Shown here: piece after piece, positions 1 to 5,357 of the stretch
Position numbering within the stretch: the stretch's first letter is position 1
How the letters are laid out: the number at the start of each line of letters is the position of its first letter
Origin: Dehalococcoidales bacterium
Lineage (GTDB): Bacteria; Chloroflexota; Dehalococcoidia; E44-bin15
Length of the DNA: 5,357 bases
Direction of reading: 5' to 3'
NCBI GenBank assembly: GCA_012974295.1
Contig: JAAXQM010000052.1
Location: 1-5,357 of the forward strand
The notes under the pieces: generated by a model
Told to the model about the DNA's origin: nothing
The model's input: only the letters and a program-made list of their open reading frames with translations
Databases searched by the model: none
Translations under genes and position numbers: made by a program

Positions 1-23
1 AATATATTAGGTATGTGGAGGAT

Positions 24-52
24 ATGGTAGACAAAGACTAGCTGGTTGTCAA
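24..52 (-). promoter_or_regulatory. Possible leftward promoter
   Basis: On the minus strand a perfect -35 box TTGACA (47-52) lies 17 nt from TACCAT (24-29), a 4/6 match to the -10 consensus. It would drive a gene beyond the left edge, divergent from the ferredoxin-AOR operon. No gene start is visible to confirm it, and such matches arise by chance in AT-rich DNA. Confidence 0.3.
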
Positions 53-172
53 TGTATTGTCCGTGAGAGTGCTACGGAGCAACCGGTCTTGGCCAGTGAT
101 ACCATAATCAGAAGTTAGGTAGTCTAAGGTTTGTATCTACAGATGGTTAAAAACGCGATTTCAACAGCCAAG

Positions 173-201
173 TTGACGAATGATAAATAAGACAATATAG
201 T
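173..201 (+). promoter_or_regulatory. Sigma-70-type promoter of the ferredoxin-AOR operon
   Basis: TTGACG (173-178, 5/6 match) and TATAGT (196-201, 5/6 match) are separated by exactly 17 nt. Transcription would begin near 207-209, giving a 5' leader of about 137 nt before the GTG at 345. It is the best promoter in the window and sits directly upstream of the first gene of the operon. Confidence 0.65.
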
Positions 202-271
202 TATTTCACAAGTATCCCAAGATAAGATTGATAAAGCCAGTTTAGTACCAATGTTGTGGGCAATGATCCGC

Positions 272-328
272 GTTGTTGAATCGACCGCTGACGTATCAGC
301 AACTAAGATGCGCTCGGGTGCATCTTAG
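272..328 (+). promoter_or_regulatory. Tandem hairpins in the 5' leader
   Basis: Hairpin 1 pairs 272-279 with 296-303 (8 bp, one G-T wobble, 16-nt loop). Hairpin 2 pairs 303-313 with 318-328: nine perfect base pairs CTAAGATGC/GCATCTTAG, then G-T and C-G pairs closing a TCGG loop. They abut, sharing base 303. Hairpin 2 ends 4 nt before the AAGGAGG. Its 3' arm end CTTAG is also complementary to CTAAG at 331-335, which overlaps the Shine-Dalgarno, so an alternative short pairing could occlude ribosome binding. No T-tract follows, so it is not a simple terminator. It may be a translational control element, a transcript stabiliser, or a DNA dyad bound by a regulator. I do not recognise a known riboswitch class. 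Confidence 0.5.
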
Positions 329-332
329 CTCT

Positions 333-339
333 AAGGAGG
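333..339 (+). promoter_or_regulatory. Ribosome binding site deciding the GTG start
   Basis: A perfect AAGGAGG lies 5 nt upstream of GTG 345. This fixes the start of the ferredoxin gene at 345 rather than the upstream in-frame TTG at 273, which has no such site. Confidence 0.85.
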
Positions 340-344
340 TTGTT

Positions 345-833
345 GTGGCACAGTACAAAGTCTTTCGAGCTATCCCGGACCTTTGCACTTCATGTCGTAT
401 ATGTGAACTTATGTGTTCATTATCTAAGACAGGTACGATCAACCCTTACCTGGCAAGGATAAAGGTGGCTTCCTCCAGCGAAGATGGCTCTTGCAGCATC
501 ATTTTGTGTCGTCACTGCAAGGTTGCTCTTTGTAAAGAGGTCTGCCCAGTGCCTGAAGCTATGTACTTGGATGAACGGACAGGCGCAGTGTTGATTAATG
601 ATGCAAACTGTATCGGCTGCCTGGCTTGTGCGGACGCCTGTCCCTTTGGGGCCATTTTTATCGGCCCCAACAAAGAGGTGCTCAAATGTGACCTATGTGG
701 CGGTGACCCTGTATGTGTCAAGTATTGCCCACCTAGACCGGAGAAGCCATTTCCTCATATGCCTTATCCGAGGACTTCCTGCTTAGAATATGTCGCGCCA
801 CATAGAGTAACCAGAAAGGCGATGAAAACTTAG
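345..833 (+). CDS. Polyferredoxin-type electron-transfer subunit (four [4Fe-4S])
   Basis: This 162-residue soluble iron-sulfur protein belongs to the HycB/CooF/DmsB-like ferredoxin group and probably shuttles electrons for the AOR subunit encoded next. Sixteen cysteines fall into four motifs, enough for four [4Fe-4S] clusters: C14-x2-C-x2-C-x3-C24, C55-x2-C-x4-C-x3-C67-P, C89-x2-C-x2-C-x3-C99-P and C115-x2-C-x5-C-x3-C128-P. Cys50 and Cys146 are extra. There is no twin-arginine signal or membrane segment, so it should be cytoplasmic. The GTG start is chosen from the perfect Shine-Dalgarno at 333-339. It is followed after 18 nt by the AOR gene, as expected for one operon. The pairing resembles the small FeS subunit AorA beside AorB in Aromatoleum, BamC beside BamB, and YdhY beside YdhV in E. 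coli. The fold is clear; the specific electron partner is inferred from position. Confidence 0.9.
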   Translation: MAQYKVFRAIPDLCTSCRICELMCSLSKTGTINPYLARIKVASSSEDGSCSIILCRHCKVALCKEVCPVPEAMYLDERTGAVLINDANCIGCLACADACPFGAIFIGPNKEVLKCDLCGGDPVCVKYCPPRPEKPFPHMPYPRTSCLEYVAPHRVTRKAMKT

Positions 834-851
834 TTACACAGGGGGTAAATT

Positions 852-2837
852 ATGGATGGTTATGGCCTAATACTGAAGGTTGATCTTACCACCGAAAAGA
901 TATCTAGCGAGCCCGTGTCGGTAAAGTTGCGGCGCAAGTACTTGGGTGGCGAGGGTATAAACGCCCGGTTGCTATGGGAGCACTTTCTCAAGGTAGACCC
1001 AAGGATAGATCCATTAAGCCCGGATAACGTTCTCATTGCAGGTATGGGCCCTCTAGGGGGGACTGGATTCGGTGCAGGCAGCAAGATGAAGTTCACTTAC
1101 AAGTCACCGGCTTATAATATCTATGGCGACTCCACCGTCGGTGGTGATTTGGGGACTCAGCTCCGCTGGGCGGGCTATGATCACGTAGTCATAACCGGCA
1201 GGGCGCAACATCCCGTGTATCTATGGGTCAATAACGACGCTATAGAGATTAGAGATGCAGGCCACCTTTGGGGTAAGAGCACACACGAAACCGAGGAGAT
1301 AATTAAAGCGGAATTAGGTGATCAGGACGTTGGGATAGCTTGTATAGGGCAGGCCGGCGAAAACTTGGTGCGGGTAGCTTCGATCATGAGTCGCGGGCAC
1401 CGTGCTGCCGGCAGGGGAGGTGGTGGCTGTGTGTTCGGATCAAAGAACCTCAAGGCCATTGTAGCTCTTGGGACCAAGGGCCTGGATATTTACGACAAAG
1501 ATGCCTTCTTCAAAGCGATGGATGATTTCTTGACTGGCGTAAACAAGGATCGAGCATTAGCGGAGGCGATGATGATGAGGTGTGGCACGCTGGTGTACGT
1601 TTTCATGCAGAACCTGGTAGGGTTCAGCAACTACCGTAATGCTCAGGGTCGGCTAATCCCGGATAAGGCGCTTAGTACACTAAGCCACGATTGGTACATT
1701 AACAACATTGGGGTACGTGCTGCGTCCTGCTCCCACGGATGCGTCTTCGGCTGCGGTGGCTGGTATCATCTCCAAGGACATGAAAGCTCTGGTGCTAAAA
1801 GATACGCAGACGAATGGGGCGCCAAGCCAGAGTTCGGACAAGTGAATCCACTTGGAATAGGCTGTGATGTCACGGACCTGGCGGAAGTAGCCCATCTATC
1901 CAAGATGTGCGATGAGTATGGCATAGATACCTGGGAGGTTGGCATGGGAATCGCCTTCCTTATGGAATTGTGGGAGCAAGGTATCATTACCAAGTCGGAT
2001 ATCACTGAGTGGACAGGAGAGCCCCTTGCCCTGAAGTGGGGCAATTACCAGGCTATGGAGAAAATCATTGAATCGATAGCTTTGCAGAAAAACATGCTAG
2101 GGGAAATCCTGGGACGAGGTGTTTATCAAACGGCAAAGCGAATTGGCGAGTTACGGGGTGTGGAAGTACTGAAGTATGCCTGCTATGGTAAGGCCGGTGC
2201 CGCGCATGGTGGATCGGCTAGATCCTGGACATCAATGGGCTTAGCCTGTGCCGTAGCTCCAATCGGTGCCCATCACACGAAAGGCCTGGGACTTGGGCCG
2301 GGAGAGTCCATGATGTTCTTTGATGGCAAGCCAGATGCTGGGGATATGGGCTGGGGTACTACCCTGAAAGGGGCCGGGCATGCAGTTAGTGAGTATATTA
2401 TGGCGATCTGTAATTCGCTAGGCACGTGCTTCTTCCTAACGAATAGGCGTGTGGAAAATATTCCTCTTGATATCTACGCCCGTGCCCTGCGGGCTATTAC
2501 GGGAATCAAGCTAACCGGGGAGCAGCTCTACATAGCAGGAGAAAGGGTTGGCAACATTCAGAAGGCATTTAACTCCAGGCTTGGCCTAAGGAGAGAAGAT
2601 GATACCCTCTGCGAGCGGTGGATGAAGGAGCCAGTACTAGAGGGACCTTTAGAGGGGATACAGGCTGCTAGCTACCTCGAGTCTGTCAAGGATGAATACT
2701 ACCAATGGCGTGGATGGGACAGGGAAACGTCTTTGCAAACAACGGAAAAGCTTAAAGAGCTGGATTTACCAGATGTAGCCAGAGTATTAGAGAAAGAGAA
2801 TGCTGTAATTCATACTCTACGCCGAAAGAAAGCCTGA
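852..2837 (+). CDS. Aldehyde ferredoxin oxidoreductase family tungsten/molybdopterin enzyme
   Basis: This 661-residue protein is full length for the AOR family (about 600-700). These enzymes hold a tungsten or molybdenum bis-pterin centre and one [4Fe-4S] cluster; typical members oxidise aldehydes to acids with ferredoxin as acceptor. The N-terminal domain shows the family pattern: YLGGEGINARLL near 30-41, GGDLGTQLRWAGYD at 97-110, and a Gly-rich RAAGRGGGGCVFGSKNLKAI stretch at 184-203. Cluster ligands are probably Cys293, Cys297, Cys301 and Cys526. The first pterin motif is intact as DEYGID (354-359); the second reads NSLGTC (521-526) instead of DxxGLC. GAHH at 472-475 aligns by eye with the family GADH. 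The usual PEYET is PEFGQ (326-330), and Cys338 sits where BamB-type enzymes may carry a tungsten ligand. It has no signal peptide. A GGGGG ribosome site at 841-845 precedes the ATG by 6 nt. Substrate is unknown; the altered motifs argue against a classical archaeal-type AOR. Confidence 0.93.
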   Translation: MDGYGLILKVDLTTEKISSEPVSVKLRRKYLGGEGINARLLWEHFLKVDPRIDPLSPDNVLIAGMGPLGGTGFGAGSKMKFTYKSPAYNIYGDSTVGGDLGTQLRWAGYDHVVITGRAQHPVYLWVNNDAIEIRDAGHLWGKSTHETEEIIKAELGDQDVGIACIGQAGENLVRVASIMSRGHRAAGRGGGGCVFGSKNLKAIVALGTKGLDIYDKDAFFKAMDDFLTGVNKDRALAEAMMMRCGTLVYVFMQNLVGFSNYRNAQGRLIPDKALSTLSHDWYINNIGVRAASCSHGCVFGCGGWYHLQGHESSGAKRYADEWGAKPEFGQVNPLGIGCDVTDLAEVAHLSKMCDEYGIDTWEVGMGIAFLMELWEQGIITKSDITEWTGEPLALKWGNYQAMEKIIESIALQKNMLGEILGRGVYQTAKRIGELRGVEVLKYACYGKAGAAHGGSARSWTSMGLACAVAPIGAHHTKGLGLGPGESMMFFDGKPDAGDMGWGTTLKGAGHAVSEYIMAICNSLGTCFFLTNRRVENIPLDIYARALRAITGIKLTGEQLYIAGERVGNIQKAFNSRLGLRREDDTLCERWMKEPVLEGPLEGIQAASYLESVKDEYYQWRGWDRETSLQTTEKLKELDLPDVARVLEKENAVIHTLRRKKA

Positions 2838-2882
2838 ATCGTTGGTTAAGATTCCTATTATTTACTTAGGACCGAATTTCAG

Positions 2883-3086
2883 ATGAAGGCAAACGATTGG
2901 TTTTATACTTCACTATTTGATCTTGAATGCTACAGCTGTGTGTCAACAATTAACTGCCATACTTGCACATATTCAGCACCGTCCCGGCATTCCTGTTTCT
3001 CCAGATCGGCAAGCCCTGCAGTGAACTCACTCCAGATACAGGGGCTTGTCGTACTGCAGTCCCGCCATGAAGCGGGACCTGGATAA
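2883..3086 (+). CDS. Doubtful small Cys-rich ORF
   Basis: A 67-codon ATG frame begins 45 nt after the AOR stop on the same strand, with a modest AGGA 11 nt upstream. Its first half contains C-x2-C-x5-C-x2-C (residues 16-28), a spacing able to bind a metal, followed by another Cys at 37. Against it: the last third is translated from the two hairpins at 3010-3078, there are no hydrophobic or domain features, and I recognise no family. It could be a genuine small metal-binding protein, a degraded gene end, or chance. Confidence 0.2.
   Translation: MKANDWFYTSLFDLECYSCVSTINCHTCTYSAPSRHSCFSRSASPAVNSLQIQGLVVLQSRHEAGPG
3010..3048. repeat. Imperfect inverted repeat (hairpin A)
   Basis: CAAGCCCTG (3010-3018) faces CAGGGGCTTG (3039-3048): nine pairs with one bulged G. 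The loop contains a nested AGTGA/TCACT mini-palindrome. CTGCAGT occurs at its left shoulder (3016-3022) and again at 3054-3060, just before the next hairpin. Together with the two neighbouring hairpins it forms a compact structured block. It may be a dispersed repeat or a 3'-end structure of the AOR transcript. Confidence 0.4.
3059..3078. repeat. Perfect 7-bp hairpin (hairpin B)
   Basis: GTCCCGC (3059-3065) and GCGGGAC (3072-3078) pair perfectly around a 6-nt CATGAA loop. The stem is G+C-rich and stable on either strand. No T-run follows on the plus strand, so it is not a classical rho-independent terminator for the AOR operon, although it could still protect the 3' end of the message. Confidence 0.5.
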
Positions 3087-3089
3087 AGA

Positions 3090-3105
3090 CGGGGGCTGTC
3101 CCCTG
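3090..3105. repeat. G-rich hairpin (hairpin C)
   Basis: CGGGGG (3090-3095) pairs with CCCCTG (3100-3105) over a CTGT loop: six pairs including one G-T. On the minus strand it reads GGGG-ACAG-CCCC followed by a short CTTTAT, so it might weakly terminate the convergent gene. Short elements with a GGGGACAG/CCCC core recur as dispersed repeats near REP-associated transposases in many anaerobes; that link is from memory and not shown by this window. Confidence 0.4.
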
Positions 3106-3191
3106 ATCGAATTACGCATGAACCCTATTGTATACTTAGCAGCCTATACGGTGCGTTTAATTCAGGATTAGAATAAACGTCATATAAATGG

Positions 3192-4544
3192 TCAGAATTT
3201 ATTTCCTGAAACTCTTTCAAGATCTTCTAACCATGATGGGCAGATATGTAATATATGTGTCAACTCATCTATGTTTACTTTTCCATTTAGAACACAATAA
3301 CCCTCAGTACCGCAGGACCATTGTGAAATCATGCCTGAAGGTTTATATAAATAGCAGGTAAAACAACTTCTCAGTCGATACCCATTGTCAACAAGCCTAT
3401 CGTACAAATCTCTAAGTGTCGACGAACCCCATTCACCATTGTCAGAGTACTTGATTGTATCCACAGTTATCGTTATTTGAAAGTCTCGACGTGTTAAGTC
3501 TATGATTATTTCGCCACTATCATTAAATCTATCCGGGGGAGCTTTATCTTGGAAATCTACCTGAGCTCCCAGCAATACCCCATCTGAGCACCTCTCAACA
3601 AGTAGTTCCGACGCAGCATGCCGCCCAGTATGGAAAGTAAGACCCTGCTTTTCAGATTCTGAAATACAAGCCGTCTCGACTATTATATCTGTCGTCTTTC
3701 CAATTTTTGTTACGTTAAGGACTTCGTTCAGCAGTGAACGTTGCGCACCTCCCGAGTTATACCACTTCCCTGAACCAGCGAATTCTCGTAATGCTGGGAC
3801 CTTTTCCTGTAAACCACTTAAACCACCAGTCCACGTCTTATCTGAGTCAGTGTTATGTGGATGATGGAGTACTCTAGTTGGTTTATTATCTGCTGCCAAG
3901 GTGATCATATCTCTACTAATTTCTCGACGCCATTCATGTTCAGTATTAGCTATCGCCCGATTGCTGAAAATGTTGAGATCGTGGCATCCGAGAATCATTA
4001 CTTTTTCACCCTGCAGGCTAACGAAATGGGTCCTCAGATCAGTGACCCGGATTAATCCTTTCTCTTGAGCTACCGTTGGATATGATTTGCCAGTCCAGTA
4101 CCATTTGTCGTGTTCCAGGTCTAGAAGCCCCACAAGCTCAATATGAGGTTTATTTGAATTATTGATAACCTCGCAAGAGTCTATTCCAATTGTTATATAT
4201 CGTGTACACATTATTAATTTGTTTCGTAGTCTTCTATCCAATAGGGAATCGCAAAATCTCTCCACAATGGCAATATGCTCTTCGGTCATATTAGTTTTTG
4301 GGCAGTCCCATACCGGCACAAACAGAAAAAGTACCCATGGGAAGTTCACGAATCCACCGCAGGTCATCAGGTATTTAACCTTGCGACCAGAGGGCCAGCT
4401 CTGACATATATTGTCCAGAAGCATCCGCACATTGCTTATATCACCCTGCCAGGGCCCAGCAAGAATGACTCGCGCTATAGTAGCACCTTCTGTGGGATCG
4501 AAGCTAATAGTCTGTTTATCCTCATCAATTTGTATAAATGCCAT
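3192..4544 (-). CDS. Unassigned 450-aa protein, possible divergent nitrilase-like fold
   Basis: I do not recognise the family with certainty. With ATG at 4544 the protein has 450 residues. The order of elements resembles a nitrilase (C-N hydrolase) fold: a starting strand RVILAGPW (25-32), a helix, a strand ending TCGGF (61-65), a helix, strand ITIGID (117-122), strand ELVGLLDL (136-143), WTGKSYPT (150-157) with Lys153 at the place of a catalytic lysine, then VMILGCHDLN (182-191) with Cys187 at the nucleophile position, and VLHHPHNTDS (225-234). The usual catalytic Glu is not evident. The C-terminus carries C394-x2-C397, SGM, W409-S-C, G-x2-G-Y-C417, a probable metal-binding motif. No signal peptide is seen. 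The longer frame from GTG 4661 begins inside a terminator stem, so the ATG, with a candidate promoter just upstream, is preferred. The AAGG before it is only 3 nt away, so the start is moderately sure. Confidence 0.75.
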   Translation of the reverse strand: MAFIQIDEDKQTISFDPTEGATIARVILAGPWQGDISNVRMLLDNICQSWPSGRKVKYLMTCGGFVNFPWVLFLFVPVWDCPKTNMTEEHIAIVERFCDSLLDRRLRNKLIMCTRYITIGIDSCEVINNSNKPHIELVGLLDLEHDKWYWTGKSYPTVAQEKGLIRVTDLRTHFVSLQGEKVMILGCHDLNIFSNRAIANTEHEWRREISRDMITLAADNKPTRVLHHPHNTDSDKTWTGGLSGLQEKVPALREFAGSGKWYNSGGAQRSLLNEVLNVTKIGKTTDIIVETACISESEKQGLTFHTGRHAASELLVERCSDGVLLGAQVDFQDKAPPDRFNDSGEIIIDLTRRDFQITITVDTIKYSDNGEWGSSTLRDLYDRLVDNGYRLRSCFTCYLYKPSGMISQWSCGTEGYCVLNGKVNIDELTHILHICPSWLEDLERVSGNKF

Positions 4545-4566
4545 AAACCTTGACCAGCCCCCAATT

Positions 4567-4596
4567 ATTGTACCACTCCCAGAGTTAGAGTGTCCG
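4567..4596 (-). promoter_or_regulatory. Candidate promoter for the unassigned minus-strand gene
   Basis: On the minus strand CGGACA (4591-4596, 4/6 match) and TACAAT (4567-4572, 5/6 match) are 18 nt apart. Transcription would start near 4560, leaving a short leader of about 16 nt before ATG 4544. It lies between the terminator of the preceding gene and the chosen start, which suits an independent single-gene transcript. The -35 box is weak. Confidence 0.35.
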
Positions 4597-4648
4597 GTAT
4601 ATAGAAAGGCTTTATAGCTTGCTCGGTTCGCACAAGATTGGTTATGAC

Positions 4649-4677
4649 AAAAAGAGGCCACCCATTATCGGGTAGCC
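4649..4677 (-). terminator. Rho-independent terminator of the C_GCAxxG_C_C gene
   Basis: Read on the minus strand, GGCTACCC (4677-4670) pairs with GGGTGGCC (4663-4656) around a GATAAT loop: eight pairs with one wobble. TC and five Ts (4653-4649) follow. It lies 50 nt past the stop codon at 4727-4729, the usual place. It separates the two minus-strand genes into distinct transcripts. Confidence 0.8.
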
Positions 4678-4726
4678 CACCGGAATCCGCCTATTTCATA
4701 TTATCCACTTACTAATTGCACAGTAA

Positions 4727-5357
4727 TCATTCAGTAGCCAATACTTCGATAATTTCCGAGCAGCCTCCATCGCGTAAATAACCGGCATGGTCGCCGATAT
4801 TCTCAAACCTCCGTCCAACTATTTCGGAGCACTCAAATTTAAAATCGGCGCTTTTGCTTTTTATAAATCTATCAATCGTATCGGCGATCCTTGAATTGAT
4901 GACTTTGTTACCGACTTGTTCCTTGCGGCCGTTCATTCCGATGATCCATATTGCGGCTCCCAATGCCCCACATGCACCTCCGCTTAGACCGATACCGCCC
5001 GCAAATCCCGCCGCCATTACTGTATGCATGTCGGATACACCCATCTTTTGTGCCAGCATTGCCGAGCAACTTACCGGAGGGGAGGAAGCTTCGATATGTT
5101 TTTCGGAAAGAGCGGTATTTATGTCACTGAATGCGTCCGGGGCATATCTTGCGGCTATGCGCGCACAGCTCAAGGTAACCAAGGATTTTGCGATAAACAT
5201 AAACTTTTTCATTGATGGTGAATTATGCCAGTCCATATCAGTTAGTTCGAGGCAATTAATTTCGTTGTTGTGAGTCCGGAAGGATTCCACAAGCCTTTGC
5301 GCTGCAATAATTGCCGCGGTTTCAGCTTGCGGGCCCGGGCCATGAAGTCGATACGCC
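4727..5357 (-). CDS. C_GCAxxG_C_C family protein, 5' end outside the window
   Basis: This is a member of the putative redox-active C_GCAxxG_C_C family, small cysteine proteins common in anaerobes and of unknown biochemical role. The frame stays open to the right edge; GTG 5290 is an internal codon, since the 22 residues before it continue the same protein. Of 209 visible residues, Cys97, the Gly-rich GGACGALG (126-133, Cys129), Cys176 in FECSEI and Cys199 in GGCSEI give the complete family cysteine order. Upstream, Cys35 (INCLEL) and Cys64 (LSCARI) look like the last two cysteines of a preceding unit, so the protein probably holds two tandem units. AAGFAGGIGLSGGACGALGA is hydrophobic but glycine-rich and typical of the family, so not necessarily a membrane segment. 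A strong terminator follows the gene. Start and length are unknown. Confidence 0.8.
   Translation of the reverse strand, partial: AYRLHGPGPQAETAAIIAAQRLVESFRTHNNEINCLELTDMDWHNSPSMKKFMFIAKSLVTLSCARIAARYAPDAFSDINTALSEKHIEASSPPVSCSAMLAQKMGVSDMHTVMAAGFAGGIGLSGGACGALGAAIWIIGMNGRKEQVGNKVINSRIADTIDRFIKSKSADFKFECSEIVGRRFENIGDHAGYLRDGGCSEIIEVLATE

Larger units (their letters stand above)
1..344. other. Non-coding upstream region
   Basis: No frame on either strand gives a convincing gene here. The left half (1-172) is AT-rich with only short inverted repeats, for example CCGT/ACGG at 61-64 and 74-77, and GATAC/GTATC at 98-102 and 133-137; none builds a structure I recognise. The right half holds a plus-strand promoter and a structured leader, listed separately. 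An open frame starting at TTG 273 runs into the ferredoxin gene, but its first 24 codons cover the leader hairpins and show no ferredoxin-like character. Confidence 0.7.
2838..3191. other. Intergenic region between convergent genes
   Basis: These 354 bases separate the AOR gene from the minus-strand gene ending at 3192. A weak hairpin GAATC/GATTC (2836-2840 with 2850-2854) overlaps the AOR stop codon and is followed by a T-rich stretch; it could be a poor terminator. A doubtful small ORF (2883-3086) and three inverted repeats between 3010 and 3105 occupy the middle. From 3106 to 3191 I see nothing structured. There is no canonical T-tract terminator for either gene. Confidence 0.6.

Noticed and set aside
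61..102. Moco (molybdenum cofactor) riboswitch upstream of the operon
   Set aside because: It would fit an AOR operon, but the short GC-rich stems here lie upstream of the likely transcription start near 208 and do not form a recognisable Moco RNA core.
273..344. TTG 273 as start of the ferredoxin gene (24 extra residues)
   Set aside because: The extra codons cover two leader hairpins, lack a ribosome site and add no ferredoxin-like sequence; GTG 345 has a perfect AAGGAGG.
1766..2044. Minus-strand 92-codon frame within the AOR gene
   Set aside because: It lies opposite strongly conserved AOR coding sequence and has no domain or ribosome site.
3010..3105. CRISPR array or integron attC site
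   Set aside because: The hairpins differ in sequence and spacing, with no regular repeat-spacer unit and no recombinase or cassette structure nearby.
4275..4617. Overlapping plus-strand frames of 80-92 codons opposite the unassigned gene
   Set aside because: They are antisense to a longer, more protein-like frame, have no good ribosome site and show no recognisable domain.
4854..5273. Plus-strand 139-codon frame opposite the C_GCAxxG_C_C gene
   Set aside because: The minus strand carries clear family cysteine motifs and a matching terminator; the plus frame is its shadow, rich in Pro/Ala from antisense Gly codons.

Overview
The window reads as bacterial chromosome from a strict or facultative anaerobe. 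Three things point that way: a tungsten/molybdenum aldehyde:ferredoxin oxidoreductase (AOR) family enzyme, a 16-cysteine polyferredoxin beside it, and a C_GCAxxG_C_C family protein. The strong AAGGAGG ribosome binding site and near-consensus sigma-70-type promoter would suit Clostridia/Peptococcaceae-type Firmicutes or Chloroflexota. That taxonomic guess is inference only.

Layout. Bases 1-344 hold no gene. They contain a well-spaced plus-strand promoter (173-201) and a leader of about 137 nt with two back-to-back hairpins, the second ending 4 nt before the Shine-Dalgarno. A possible divergent promoter points off the left edge. Next comes a two-gene plus-strand operon: a four-cluster [4Fe-4S] protein (345-833, GTG start), then an 18-nt gap, then a 661-residue AOR-family catalytic subunit (852-2837). 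The two most likely work as one complex, with the AOR subunit doing tungstopterin chemistry and the polyferredoxin carrying electrons to or from a soluble partner. No FAD subunit or MoaD-like gene is present here.

Bases 2838-3191 lie between convergent genes. They hold a doubtful small Cys-rich ORF and a cluster of three hairpins, the last a G-rich stem of the kind seen in dispersed repeats.

On the minus strand, 4544-3192 encodes a 450-residue protein that I cannot assign with confidence. Its secondary-structure-like pattern and a Gly-Cys-His-Asp motif suggest a divergent nitrilase-like fold. It ends in a cysteine motif (C-x2-C ... SGM ... G-x2-G-Y-C). It appears to be a single-gene unit with its own weak promoter, separated from the upstream minus-strand gene by a clear rho-independent terminator (4649-4677). 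That upstream gene (4727 to beyond 5357) is a 5'-truncated C_GCAxxG_C_C protein that appears to contain the tail of one unit followed by a complete second unit.

The most interesting items are the unassigned minus-strand protein, the unusual metal- and pterin-site motifs of the AOR subunit, and the structured leader in front of the polyferredoxin.
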